DNA of 15,157 nt, taken from contig DDEV01000041.1 of the NCBI GenBank assembly GCA_002336855.1, forward strand, positions 321-15,477, in the 5' to 3' direction. The stretch's first letter is position 1. Every line of letters begins with the position of its first letter. The DNA comes from Leucobacter sp. UBA1945. Its GTDB lineage: Bacteria; Actinomycetota; Actinomycetes; Actinomycetales; Microbacteriaceae. Both the position numbers and the translations under genes were made by a program. Below, piece after piece: positions 1 to 8,725 of the stretch. A model generated the notes under the pieces. It had not been told where the DNA came from. It saw only the letters and a program-made list of their open reading frames with translations, and made no database searches.

Positions 1-2425
1 GCTTGCGCTGCAGCATCGAGGTCGACCCGAACTGCGAGGTGACGACGAGTTCGATGGCCTGCAACAGCACGTCGAGATCGTCACCGATATCGGCGTCGAT
101 TTCTTTCTTCTCGGCTGCCTGAGCAACGTCTGCGCGGTACTCGGGCTGCGCCTGCTGCTTCACATGAGAGACGACACGAGCGATCTCGCTCTCGTTGACC
201 CAGGCGCCCTGCACGCGCATGGGTGAAGAATCACCGTTGACGAGCAGCAGTCCGTCGCCCTGCCCGATGAGGCGTTCTGCACCCACCTCGTCGAGGATCA
301 CGCGCGAGTCGGTGCCCGAGGCAACCGCGAAGGCGTAGCGGCTTGGCACGTTCGACTTGATCACGCCGGTGACGACGTTGACCGAGGGGCGCTGGGTCGC
401 GAGCACGAGGTGAATGCCCGCGGCGCGAGCAAGCTGGGTAATGCGCTGGATCGAGTCTTCGACGTCGCGAGGAGCCACCAGCATCAGGTCGGCGAGCTCG
501 TCGACCACCACGAGCAGGTACGGGTAGGGCTTCAGCTTTCGCTCGCTGCCGGCTGGCAGCACGATCGAGCCCTGGCGCACCGCGTCATTGAAGTCATCGA
601 TGTGCCTGAAGCCGAAGCTCGCGAGGTCGTCGTAGCGCATGTCCATCTCTTTCACGACCCACTGCAGCGCCTCGGCGGCCTTCTTCGGGTTCGTGATGAT
701 GGGGGTGATCAGGTGGGGCACGCCCTGATAGACGGTGAGCTCGACGCGCTTCGGGTCGACCAGCACCATGCGCACCTCGGCGGGCGTCGCCCGCATCAGC
801 ACGCTCGTGATCATGGAGTTGATAAAGCTCGACTTGCCCGAACCCGTCGCGCCTGCCACCAGGAGGTGCGGCATCTTCGCGAGGTTCGCCACGACGAAGT
901 CGCCCTTGACGTCTTTGCCGATGCCGATCGTCATGGGGTGCTTGCTGCGTTGCGCCTTGGCCGAGCGCAGCACGTCGCCAAGCGCAACGTTCTCGCGGTC
1001 TTTGTTCGGAATCTCGATGCCGATCGCGCTCTTGCCGGGGATCGGCGAGAGAATGCGCACCTCGTTCGAGGCGACCGCGTACGAGAGGTTCTTCTGCAGC
1101 GCGGTGACGCGCTCGACACGCACGCCAGGGCCGACCTCGACCTCGTACTGCGTGACGGTCGGGCCGCGCGAGAACCCCGTGACCTTCGCGTCGACGCCGA
1201 ACTGCTTCAGCACCGCATCGATCGCGGCCATGGTTTCGTCGTTCGCCTGCGTGCGGGCCTTCGGCGGATCTCCGGCTGAGAGCGCAGTCTGGTCTGGCAG
1301 CGTGTAGGGGCGAGCGTCTTCATTGTGCGCGGGCGCGACCTGGAACGGGGCGTGTTCGACGGGAGCCTGCGGCTCGTCGGCTGCGACCTCGTCGCCCGGC
1401 ATATCGAAGAGCCCATCTGCGAACACCTCGGTGACCGAGTCGTCGCCGAGGCCCGAGCCGCGGGCCTGCGTTGCCGCTGCGGCGATGGCCTCGCCGCGGT
1501 CGAAGTCGAACAGGCCGTCATCGAACTGCTGCGTCGCCTGCTCGGTCTGCAGCGCTGACTCGAAGCCGCGATCGTCGTCGAGCTTGCTGCCATCGAAAAG
1601 CTCGGTGACCGCGTTGGCGGCGGGCACGTAGTCCGGATCTTCTTCTCGGCCAGATGCGTTGCGACGCCACCATGGCAGCTCGCCGCGAGACGCCTGCTCG
1701 ACAAGATCTGCGTCGTCTGTTGCCGGCTCGGCCGCGGCGCGCTCGAGTTGCTCGCCGAAGAGGTAGCGATAGCCCTCTTTCAGGCGGGCCACAATGCGCC
1801 CGGGCGGGGTCTTCGTCACGATGAGCAGCGAGAACGCCAGCAGTAGCGAGAGGATCGGCACTGCGACCCAGACCGTCAGGAAGAGCAGCGGGGCCCCGAT
1901 AAGCCACCCGAACAGGCCGCCAGCAGAGGCGAGGTCGCCGCCGGGTCGTGGCGCGCCTCCGAAGACGTGCGCGAGGCCCGAGGCGCTCAGCAGCGCGAGG
2001 CCCAGCCCGATGGCGATGCGCCGGTTATCATGCACGCTGGAGGGGTGGTTGAACAGCCACCCCGCAAAGCCGATCATCACGATGGGCAGGCCGAAGGCGA
2101 TGCGACCGAACAGGCCACCAAAGCTGTAGGCGCTCACCGTCGTTGCGACGCCATTGCCAATCATGAACCACTCGATCACCGCACCGACGATCGCGAGCAG
2201 CACGAGCGCGAACGGCGCACCGTCGCGGCGGTCTTCGGCCGCGATCGGCTCGGTGCGGAACATGCGAAATGCAGCACCCGTGGCGTGCGCGAGCCCGAGC
2301 CACGCGCGCACCACGACGCTCTCGGTGTGCACCGGCTCGATCACCTTGGTTTTCGCCGTCGCCCCAGCGCGCGAGGGTCGTGAAGTGCCCCCCGTTTTCG
2401 CGCGGGCAGAAGTCTTGCTGGCCAT
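1..2425 (-). CDS. ftsK: DNA translocase FtsK, 3' end outside the window
   Basis: Septum-anchored, ATP-driven DNA pump that clears and segregates the chromosome terminus during division. I read 808 codons from an ATG at 2423-2425 to the window edge with no stop, so the C-terminus, including the expected DNA-reading gamma domain, is missing only because the window ends. The N-terminus is basic, followed by about four or five membrane helices between residues 70 and 210. An acidic linker of roughly 220-390 follows, then the motor: Walker A GATGSGKS at 525-532, a Walker B stretch ending in Asp642-Glu643, and an ATQRPSVNVVTG segment near 678-690. The gene lies 71 bases after the murJ stop; I see no convincing promoter in that gap and only a weak ribosome site (TAGG nine bases upstream). 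It could be transcribed with murJ. Family assignment is secure; SpoIIIE is the sporulation name for the same fold. Confidence 0.96.
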   Translation of the reverse strand, partial: MASKTSARAKTGGTSRPSRAGATAKTKVIEPVHTESVVVRAWLGLAHATGAAFRMFRTEPIAAEDRRDGAPFALVLLAIVGAVIEWFMIGNGVATTVSAYSFGGLFGRIAFGLPIVMIGFAGWLFNHPSSVHDNRRIAIGLGLALLSASGLAHVFGGAPRPGGDLASAGGLFGWLIGAPLLFLTVWVAVPILSLLLAFSLLIVTKTPPGRIVARLKEGYRYLFGEQLERAAAEPATDDADLVEQASRGELPWWRRNASGREEDPDYVPAANAVTELFDGSKLDDDRGFESALQTEQATQQFDDGLFDFDRGEAIAAAATQARGSGLGDDSVTEVFADGLFDMPGDEVAADEPQAPVEHAPFQVAPAHNEDARPYTLPDQTALSAGDPPKARTQANDETMAAIDAVLKQFGVDAKVTGFSRGPTVTQYEVEVGPGVRVERVTALQKNLSYAVASNEVRILSPIPGKSAIGIEIPNKDRENVALGDVLRSAKAQRSKHPMTIGIGKDVKGDFVVANLAKMPHLLVAGATGSGKSSFINSMITSVLMRATPAEVRMVLVDPKRVELTVYQGVPHLITPIITNPKKAAEALQWVVKEMDMRYDDLASFGFRHIDDFNDAVRQGSIVLPAGSERKLKPYPYLLVVVDELADLMLVAPRDVEDSIQRITQLARAAGIHLVLATQRPSVNVVTGVIKSNVPSRYAFAVASGTDSRVILDEVGAERLIGQGDGLLLVNGDSSPMRVQGAWVNESEIARVVSHVKQQAQPEYRADVAQAAEKKEIDADIGDDLDVLLQAIELVVTSQFGSTSMLQRK

Positions 2426-2496
2426 GCGTCGAGCCTACGAAGCACCACCGACATTTCGGCTCTACGACGGCGGCGCGCCTTGAAATCCGTGCGAGA

Positions 2497-4104
2497 TCAG
2501 CGGCGACGCACTCTGTCGATCACTGCGGCAAGTTCAGGCGTGCGCAGCGCCAGAAGCACCAGCAGATAGACCACGCTCATGCCGAGCGCGATGACGATCG
2601 AGGCGAGCACCGAATAGAGCGGGCCGAAATCTGGCTGCAACAGCCGAGCGCCCCACGTGCCCGCGAGCCCGGCCGCAAGGGCGACGGCGCCTGCACCGAG
2701 GTAGCGCGCAAGGCTCGCGCCGATCCTGCGCCCATCGATCGAACCGAGCTTTCGTCGCAGCAGCAGCGTCGCGAGTATCGTCTCGACAATCGCCGCGATC
2801 GAAATCACCAGCGCGACCGCGGTGCCAAGCAGCGGGGTCGGCACGACGACCAGCGCGAGCAGCGAAAGCGCGATGGTGACGGCGATGCGGGCGCAGGCGT
2901 AGAAGAACGGCGTGCGCGTATCTGAGGTCGCGTAGAACGCCCGCTGCACCACAAACAGCACGCTGAAGGCGGGCAGGCTCACGAGGTACGCGCGCAAGGC
3001 GAGGCTGAACTGGTCGACCTGGTCAAGAGTAGCGCCGAGGTTCACGACGCGGCTCACGAACGGGGCGACCGCGAATACGACGACCGCGGCGAGCACGAGG
3101 ATCAGCATGACCTGTCGCACCGCGGCCGAGAAGTCGCGAGTGAACGCCGCGCGATCCCCCGCGTGATGCCACTCGGCCAGTCTCGTGAAGTAGGCGGTCG
3201 CGATCGAGATCGTGATGACCGAGTGCGGCATGATGTAGATCGTCCAAGCCGTCTCGAGCGCGAGGGTCGCAACACCCTCGCCCGAAGCCGCGTTGATCAC
3301 GTTCGTCGTCACGAGCGCGCCGAGGTTTGTGACGAGCAACGCGCCGAGCGTCCAGCCCGCGATGCGCCCGGTATCGGCGAGCCCCATGCCGCGCCACTTG
3401 AAGTCGAGCCTGAACCGAATGCCGGCACGTCGCCAGAATGCGAAAAGGATCAGCGCCTGGCTCGCGATGCCGAGCGTCGCGCTGCCCGCGAGCACCGCGA
3501 TTGGCAGCGAACCCCAGTCATCGACCGTGCGGTCGCCGGTCGGATCGGCCCCAAAGAAGTAGATGAACGCGCCGAAGCCGGCGATCGCGATCACGTTGTT
3601 GAGCACTGGTGCCCAGGTCGACGGACCGAAGACGCTCTTCGCGTTCAGCACCTCGCCGAGCACCGCGTAGATGCCGAAGAAAAGAATCTGCGGCATGCAC
3701 CAGTAGGCAAACGAGATGGCGAGCTCACGTTGATCCTGCGGAAACTTCAGGGTGAACGCCGTGACGATCCAGGGGGTCGCGAACATCATCAGCACGGTGA
3801 TGCCGGTGAGTGCCACCGTGACGAAGGTCACGAGCTTGTTGATGTACGACCGCCCGCCGTCGGCGTTCTTCGCCGCCTTCACGATCTGCGGCACGAGCAC
3901 CGCATTCAGCATGCCGCCAAGCAGAACCGTGTAGAGCAGGTTCGGCAGCATATTGCCGTTCGCGTATGCGTCGCCAGAGATCGAGCCGACCTGGCCGATC
4001 GCGTATGCGAGCACGACGACCTTGACGAGACCGAGCAGTCGCGAGACAACGGTGCCCGAGGCCATGATCGCGCTGGCGCGCGCGATCGCCGAGCCACCCG
4101 CCAC
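2497..4104 (-). CDS. murJ: MurJ/MviN-family lipid II flippase
   Basis: Polytopic membrane protein of 535 residues with about 14 hydrophobic segments, the size and topology of the MOP-superfamily flippase that moves lipid II to the outer face of the membrane for peptidoglycan synthesis. The N-terminus shows the family signature SRLLGL (21-26), Asp45 and an LPNLL segment (53-57). Compared with E. coli MurJ from memory, Arg18 is kept (Arg22 here), but the Arg24 position is Lys28 and the Arg52 position is Tyr58. The start is GTG, only 4 bases after the RNase J stop codon, so translation is probably coupled. A later ATG at residue 14 is an alternative start that would still leave the first helix mostly intact. 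Membership of the family is clear. Whether this is the organism's main MurJ or a paralogue cannot be told from the window. Confidence 0.88.
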   Translation of the reverse strand: MAGGSAIARASAIMASGTVVSRLLGLVKVVVLAYAIGQVGSISGDAYANGNMLPNLLYTVLLGGMLNAVLVPQIVKAAKNADGGRSYINKLVTFVTVALTGITVLMMFATPWIVTAFTLKFPQDQRELAISFAYWCMPQILFFGIYAVLGEVLNAKSVFGPSTWAPVLNNVIAIAGFGAFIYFFGADPTGDRTVDDWGSLPIAVLAGSATLGIASQALILFAFWRRAGIRFRLDFKWRGMGLADTGRIAGWTLGALLVTNLGALVTTNVINAASGEGVATLALETAWTIYIMPHSVITISIATAYFTRLAEWHHAGDRAAFTRDFSAAVRQVMLILVLAAVVVFAVAPFVSRVVNLGATLDQVDQFSLALRAYLVSLPAFSVLFVVQRAFYATSDTRTPFFYACARIAVTIALSLLALVVVPTPLLGTAVALVISIAAIVETILATLLLRRKLGSIDGRRIGASLARYLGAGAVALAAGLAGTWGARLLQPDFGPLYSVLASIVIALGMSVVYLLVLLALRTPELAAVIDRVRRR

Positions 4105-4108
4105 TCGG

Positions 4109-5785
4109 TTACACCACCACTACGACGGGAACGATCATCGCCTTGCGGCGCAGCTTCGTGCCGACCCAGCGGCCGATCGTGCGGCGCACGATCTGCTGCA
4201 GCTGGTGGTGATCGGTCGTGCCGTCTTTCATCGCCTTCTCGAGCGCATCGGCGATCTGCGGCTTGATCTTGTCGAAGACGTGGTCGTCTTCGGCGACGCC
4301 CTTTGCGTGAATCTCGGGGCCCGAGACGATCTGGCCGAGGCTCGTTTCGACCACGGTGATGACCGAGATGAAGCCCTCTTCTGCAAGCACGCGGCGGTCG
4401 CGCAGGTCGTCGTCGGTGACGCGACCGACCGACGAGCCGTCGACGTAGATGAAGTCGATGTCGAGCTGGCCCACCTTGCGGGCCACGCCGTCGACCAGGT
4501 CTACGACCGTGCCGTTCTCGGCGATGATGGTGCGATTCTGCGGCACGCCAGTCTCGATCGCGAGCGCGGCGTTCGCGATCAGGTGGCGGTACTCGCCGTG
4601 AATAGGCATCACGTTCTTCGGGCGCACGATGTTGTAGCAGTAGAGCAGCTCGCCCGCGGCCGCGTGGCCCGAGACGTGCACCTTCGCGTTGCCCTTGTGA
4701 ACCACGTTCGCGCCGAGCTTCATGAGCCCGTTGATCACGCGGTAGACCGAGTTTTCGTTGCCAGGAATCAGACTCGATGCGAGGATCACCGTGTCGCCGT
4801 GACCGATCTCTACCTGGTGTTCGCGGTTCGCCATGCGGCTGAGCACGGCCATCGGTTCGCCCTGCGAACCGGTCGACATGTAGACGATGCGGTGGTCGGG
4901 AATATCGCCGCTCTTCTTCAGGTCGACGAGCACACCCTCTGGCACCTCGAGGTAGCCGAGATCGGAGGCGATCTTCATGTTGCGCACCATCGAGCGGCCG
5001 AGCAGCACGACGCGTCGCCCGTTGGCCTGCGCGGCGTCGAGCACCTGCTGCACGCGGTGCACGTGGCTCGAGAAGCTCGCGACGACCACCTTGCCCGTCG
5101 AGCTCGCGATGACGCGCTCGAGCACGGGCCCGATGTCTTTCTCGAGCGGGGTGAATCCCGGCACGTCGGCGTTCGTCGAGTCGGTCATGAACAGGTCGAC
5201 ACCCTCTTCACCGAGGCGTGCGAACGCGCGCAGGTCGGTGATGCGGCCGTCGAGGGGCAGCTGATCCATCTTGAAGTCGCCGGTGCCGATGACCATGCCG
5301 GCCTTCGTGCGAATCGCGACCGCGAGCGCGTCGGGAATCGAGTGGTTCACCGCGACGAACTCGAGGTCGAAAGGGCCGCGATTGATGCGGTCGCCCTCAG
5401 CGACCTCCTGCAGCACCGGCCTGATGCGGTGCTCCTTGAGCTTTGCAGAGACGAACGCCAGCGTGAGCTTCGAACCGATCAGGGGAATGTCTTCGCGACG
5501 CTTGAGCAGATAGGGCACGCCGCCGATGTGGTCCTCGTGGCCGTGCGTCAGCACGATACCGACGATGTCTGCGAGCCGATCGTCGATCTTCGAGATGTCG
5601 GGCAGAATCAGGTCGACGCCGGGCTGCGTCTCTTCGGGAAACAGCACACCGCAGTCGACCACCAGCAGCTTGCCGTCGATCTCGTAGACGGTCATGTTGC
5701 GGCCAACCTCGCCGAGCCCGCCGAGCGGGGTGATGCGGAGGGTGCCGGCTTCGAGCTTCGGCGGCGCGTAGTGCAGGGTGGTCAA
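4109..5785 (-). CDS. rnj: Ribonuclease J (metallo-beta-lactamase/beta-CASP)
   Basis: Cytoplasmic 5'-3' exo- and endoribonuclease used for mRNA decay and RNA maturation. The 558 residues match the usual length. The zinc motif HGHEDH is at residues 81-86. It is preceded by the PLGGLGEVGRN strand-loop (20-30) and followed by further family blocks such as GTGDFKMD, the beta-CASP segment containing MSTGSQGEP, and HVSGHAAAGE. The C-terminal RRTIGRWVGTKLRRKAMIVP resembles actinobacterial RNase J. The start is TTG at 5783-5785. I chose it because AAGGAG sits 9 bases upstream and because the next gene upstream ends just 21 bases away. The gene follows dapA and precedes murJ with 4 bases between; an RNase J gene directly after dapA is common in Actinobacteria (from memory). 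The last residues are a run of valines encoded next to the murJ start. Confidence 0.95.
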   Translation of the reverse strand: MTTLHYAPPKLEAGTLRITPLGGLGEVGRNMTVYEIDGKLLVVDCGVLFPEETQPGVDLILPDISKIDDRLADIVGIVLTHGHEDHIGGVPYLLKRREDIPLIGSKLTLAFVSAKLKEHRIRPVLQEVAEGDRINRGPFDLEFVAVNHSIPDALAVAIRTKAGMVIGTGDFKMDQLPLDGRITDLRAFARLGEEGVDLFMTDSTNADVPGFTPLEKDIGPVLERVIASSTGKVVVASFSSHVHRVQQVLDAAQANGRRVVLLGRSMVRNMKIASDLGYLEVPEGVLVDLKKSGDIPDHRIVYMSTGSQGEPMAVLSRMANREHQVEIGHGDTVILASSLIPGNENSVYRVINGLMKLGANVVHKGNAKVHVSGHAAAGELLYCYNIVRPKNVMPIHGEYRHLIANAALAIETGVPQNRTIIAENGTVVDLVDGVARKVGQLDIDFIYVDGSSVGRVTDDDLRDRRVLAEEGFISVITVVETSLGQIVSGPEIHAKGVAEDDHVFDKIKPQIADALEKAMKDGTTDHHQLQQIVRRTIGRWVGTKLRRKAMIVPVVVVV

Positions 5786-5794
5786 AAGGGGTGT

Positions 5795-5800
5795 CTCCTT
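5795..5800 (-). promoter_or_regulatory. Ribosome binding site that fixes the rnj TTG start
   Basis: On the minus strand AAGGAG lies in the 21-base dapA-rnj gap, 9 bases before the TTG at 5783-5785. It is among the best Shine-Dalgarno matches in the window and pairs with a poor start codon. This decides the start of RNase J. Confidence 0.75.
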
Positions 5801-5806
5801 AGAGAA

Positions 5807-6784
5807 TTAGCGGGTTGTTCCGGCGATCTTCGGCAGCGCGCCACCAGCGGCGGCGTTGCGATCTGGGCGGAAGTTCGAGAAGTCGGCGCCCGGCACGTCG
5901 CGAACGAGAGCGATCTCGTCTTCGATGAGCGCGGCCTCCCACTCTTCGGGGCCGACGAGGGGCAGGCGCACGCGCGGGCTGCCGATACGGCCGAGGCCGT
6001 GCAGCACGTATTTCGCCGCAACGGTGCCAGGCACGTGCGTCATGATCGCTCGCACGAGCGGTTCGAGACGCTGGTGCTCGGCGCGCGCCGTGTGCAGGTC
6101 GCCGCGGTTCACCGCATCGACGATAGTGCGGTACGGGGCCGCGGTGATGTTCGCGGTGACGCCGATGAGGCCGGTCGCACCAATGGCGAGGTGGGGCAGC
6201 ACGTTCGCATCGTCGCCCGAGAAGTACATGAGATCGGTCTGGTTCAGCACGCGGCTGACCTCGCTGAAGTCGCCCTTCGCGTCTTTCACGGCCATGATGT
6301 TCGGGTGCTTGGCGAGGCGCAGAATGGTCTCGTACTTGATCGGCACGCCGGTGCGGCCCGGAATGTCGTAGAGAATGACAGGCAGGTCGGTCGCATCTGC
6401 CACCATGCGGAAGTGGGTGAGCAGACCCGCCTGGGTGGGCTTGTTGTAGTACGGCGTGACGATCATGACGCCGTCTGCGCCGGCCTTCTCGCTGGCCTGG
6501 TACAGCTCGATCGCGTGCGCGGTCTCGTTCGAGCCGCCGCCCGTGATCACCTTCGCTCGACCCGAAGACACCGACTTCGCGACCTCGACGAGCTTCAGCT
6601 TCTCGGGGTCGGTGAGCGTCGAGGTTTCACCGGTCGTACCGGTCACCACGATGCCGTCGGCACCGCTCTGAATGCAGTTCTCGATGTGCTGCTCGGTCGC
6701 CGCCCAGTCGACCTCGCCCGCGGCGTCGAAGGGGGTGATGAGCGCGACCAGCACCTGGCCGAAAGGATTGTCTTGTGTCGTCAC
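5807..6784 (-). CDS. dapA: 4-hydroxy-tetrahydrodipicolinate synthase DapA
   Basis: Condenses pyruvate with aspartate semialdehyde, the first committed step toward diaminopimelate and lysine. The protein is a 325-residue (beta/alpha)8 aldolase. Lys167 in AVKDAKGD is the expected Schiff-base lysine, Tyr139 in YDIPGRTG is the catalytic tyrosine, and TGTTGE at 48-53 carries the threonines of the proton relay; PYYNKP near 111-116 is also typical. About 30 residues at the C-terminus extend past the barrel and its helices. The start is GTG at 6782-6784, immediately after the folA TAG with no base between and in the same reading frame; no in-frame start further upstream is possible. I see no clear ribosome site, so translation probably depends on ribosomes finishing folA. 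DapB, the next enzyme of the pathway, is encoded about 6 kb upstream. Confidence 0.96.
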   Translation of the reverse strand: MTTQDNPFGQVLVALITPFDAAGEVDWAATEQHIENCIQSGADGIVVTGTTGETSTLTDPEKLKLVEVAKSVSSGRAKVITGGGSNETAHAIELYQASEKAGADGVMIVTPYYNKPTQAGLLTHFRMVADATDLPVILYDIPGRTGVPIKYETILRLAKHPNIMAVKDAKGDFSEVSRVLNQTDLMYFSGDDANVLPHLAIGATGLIGVTANITAAPYRTIVDAVNRGDLHTARAEHQRLEPLVRAIMTHVPGTVAAKYVLHGLGRIGSPRVRLPLVGPEEWEAALIEDEIALVRDVPGADFSNFRPDRNAAAGGALPKIAGTTR

Positions 6785-7297
6785 CTATCTAGGGTATCGT
6801 GCCTCGCGCGTCCAGCGTTCGAATCGGTACTCGAGCCCCGTCTTCGATACGCGAGATTCGCCCGCGTCGGCGAGGAGCCACTCGGGGCCGAGCCCGGGGG
6901 CGAAGGTGTCGGCGTCATCGACGTCGAGCCCGATCCTCGTGATCACGAGCTCGTCGGCCAACGGCATGGCCGCGCGGTACAGCTCACCGCCACCCATGAT
7001 CCAAGCAGTCTCGGCGCCGGCCTGTTCGGCGGCCTCGATTGCGGCTGGCAACGAGGATCGCACGGCCGCGCCCGGGGCGCTGTACGACGCATCTCTCGTC
7101 ACGACGAGGTTCTCCCGCCCGGGCAGCGGCCTGAAGCGCTCGGGCAGCGACTCCCAGGTGCGGCGCCCCATGATCACCGGGTCGCCGAGCGTCGACTGCT
7201 TGAAGTGGGCGAGGTCTTCGGGCAAGTGCCAGGGCATCTCGCCGTCTCGACCGATCGCTCCCCCGCGGGCCTCTGCCCAGATCATCCCTAGTCTCAC
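6785..7297 (-). CDS. folA: Dihydrofolate reductase
   Basis: NADPH-dependent reduction of dihydrofolate to tetrahydrofolate, completing the cycle started by ThyA encoded upstream. The 170 residues match the family length. Visible motifs are MPWHLPEDLAHFK (21-33) with Asp28 at the position of the catalytic acid, the cofactor-binding GRRTWESL (44-51) and PLPGREN (58-64), and the glycine loop IMGGGELY. The GTG start at 7295-7297 overlaps the stop of the FAD oxidase by 4 bases (GTGA), and AAGGGA lies about 8-9 bases upstream. An ATG at residue 5 (7283-7285) is a possible alternative, but it has no usable ribosome site. The stop codon TAG abuts the dapA start in frame. Also called dfrA. Confidence 0.95.
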   Translation of the reverse strand: MRLGMIWAEARGGAIGRDGEMPWHLPEDLAHFKQSTLGDPVIMGRRTWESLPERFRPLPGRENLVVTRDASYSAPGAAVRSSLPAAIEAAEQAGAETAWIMGGGELYRAAMPLADELVITRIGLDVDDADTFAPGLGPEWLLADAGESRVSKTGLEYRFERWTREARYPR

Positions 7298-8688
7298 GAT
7301 GAGATCCCTTCGGTCGCGGTTGCCGCTGTGACGAACTTCGCGCCGGGGTTGAACACTCCCTGCGGGTCGAGCGCGGCCTTGATGCGCAGGTTCAGCTCGT
7401 AGGCGCCGCTTCCGAGGCTCTGCTCAAGCCACGGGGCCTTCAGCCGCCCCACCCCGTGCTCGCCCGAGATCGTGCCGCCGAGCCGCATCGCGAGCGCCAT
7501 CACGTCGTCGTACGCCGCGTGCGCCCTGCGTCGCTGCTCGGTGTCTTCGCGGTCGATCACGATGAGCGGATGGGTGTTGCCGTCGCCGGCGTGCGCGGCG
7601 ACGCTTACGATCACGTCGTGCGCCGTCGCAATGGCTTCGACGCCCGCGACGAATTCGCCCAGCTTCGACACCGGCACGCCGATGTCTTCGAGCAGCAGGC
7701 TGCCGAGTTTCTCGAAGGCGGGCAGGGCTGCGCGCCGCGCCTCGACGAACTGCTCGCCCTCGTCGGGGTCGTCGGTCGAGTAGCACTCGCTCGCGCCGTG
7801 ACTCTCGCAGATCGCTTCGATCGCTGCCACCGCGTCCGCACCGCCCTCGTCGATCTGCATGATGAGCATGCCCGCGGCCTCGCGGTCGAGCCCCATGCGG
7901 CGATCGGCTTCGATCGCCGAGATTGCCGCCCGGTCGAGAAACTCCATCATTGCTGGCCGGTGCGAGCGGGTGATGTCGACCACGGCGGCCATGGCGGCCG
8001 TCAGCTCACCGAAGATCGCTATGAGCGTGCTCTTCGGCTGCTGGGCCGGAATCAGCCTGAGCACCGCCTCGGTGACGATGCCGAGCGTGCCCTCGCTGCC
8101 GACGAAGAGCTTGGTGAGCGCGAGCCCTGACACGTCTTTGAGCCGCGGCCCGCCGAGTGTGACAGCGCGGCCGTCGGCGAGTACCACCGTGAGACCCAGC
8201 ACATAGTCCGACGTCACCCCGTACTTCACGCAGCAGAGACCGCCAGCGTTGGTGGCGATGTTGCCGCCGATGCTGCAGATCTCATACGACGACGGGTCGG
8301 GCGGATACCACAGCCCGTGCTGGGCGGCGGCGCGCTTCACCTCGATGTTCAGCGCACCGGGCTGCACCACCGCGACCCGCGTGGGCGCGTCGACCTCGAT
8401 ACCGCGCATGCGCTCGAGCGAAATCACGAGCGCCGGCTGCGCCGAACTCGCGCCCGCAGACAGCCCTGTTCCGGCACCTCGCGGCACGACCGGAACACCC
8501 GCGCGCACAGCGATGCCGACCGCGAGCTGCACCTGCTCCGTGGTCTCGGCGCGCACGACTGCGATCGGCAGTGCGGCCATCGGATCCTCGGCCCGATCCC
8601 AGCGGTACGCCTCGAGAGACTCCGGGCTCGTGACGACGACGCCCGCAGGAAGCGCGTCGACGAGCTCTGCAACTATCTCAGCGACCAC
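7294..8688 (-). CDS. GlcD-type FAD-linked oxidase (2-hydroxyacid dehydrogenase)
   Basis: Flavoprotein of the VAO/PCMH fold, the family of glycolate oxidase subunit GlcD and FAD-dependent D-lactate dehydrogenases. It probably oxidises a 2-hydroxyacid to a 2-oxoacid; the substrate cannot be read from sequence. The 464 residues contain both expected domains. The FAD-binding part has PRGAGTGLSAGA (69-80), SIGGNIATNAGG (139-150) and GSEGTLGIVTE (198-208). The C-terminal cap has HAGDGNTHP (366-374) and GEHGVG (409-414), the usual metal/substrate histidine motifs. No iron-sulfur extension is present. The start is GTG at 8686-8688 with AGAGG 7 bases upstream; an N-terminus of about 40 residues before the FAD domain is normal. 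The 4-base overlap with folA implies co-transcription, although no pathway link to folate or lysine is evident. Confidence 0.88.
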   Translation of the reverse strand: MVAEIVAELVDALPAGVVVTSPESLEAYRWDRAEDPMAALPIAVVRAETTEQVQLAVGIAVRAGVPVVPRGAGTGLSAGASSAQPALVISLERMRGIEVDAPTRVAVVQPGALNIEVKRAAAQHGLWYPPDPSSYEICSIGGNIATNAGGLCCVKYGVTSDYVLGLTVVLADGRAVTLGGPRLKDVSGLALTKLFVGSEGTLGIVTEAVLRLIPAQQPKSTLIAIFGELTAAMAAVVDITRSHRPAMMEFLDRAAISAIEADRRMGLDREAAGMLIMQIDEGGADAVAAIEAICESHGASECYSTDDPDEGEQFVEARRAALPAFEKLGSLLLEDIGVPVSKLGEFVAGVEAIATAHDVIVSVAAHAGDGNTHPLIVIDREDTEQRRRAHAAYDDVMALAMRLGGTISGEHGVGRLKAPWLEQSLGSGAYELNLRIKAALDPQGVFNPGAKFVTAATATEGISS

Positions 8689-8725
8689 TGCCGCACCTCT
8701 TTCGCTCGCAACCGGGGCTCACACA

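Noticed and set aside
410..1307. Plus-strand frames of 289 and 190 codons opposite ftsK
   Set aside because: The minus strand encodes clear FtsK motor motifs throughout. The plus-strand products are low-complexity and unlike any family I know.
2426..2496. A promoter or terminator between murJ and ftsK
   Set aside because: I found no -10/-35 pair and no stem with a T-run. The palindrome GGCGCGCC in the gap is common in high-GC DNA.
3953..7291. A plus-strand open frame of 1,112 codons opposite rnj, dapA and folA
   Set aside because: The frame is codon-aligned with the three minus-strand genes, which all share one frame (gaps of 21 and 0 bases). It stays open only because those genes avoid TTA, CTA and TCA codons, as expected at high GC. 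The translation is rich in Arg, His, Asp and Val and has no recognisable domain.
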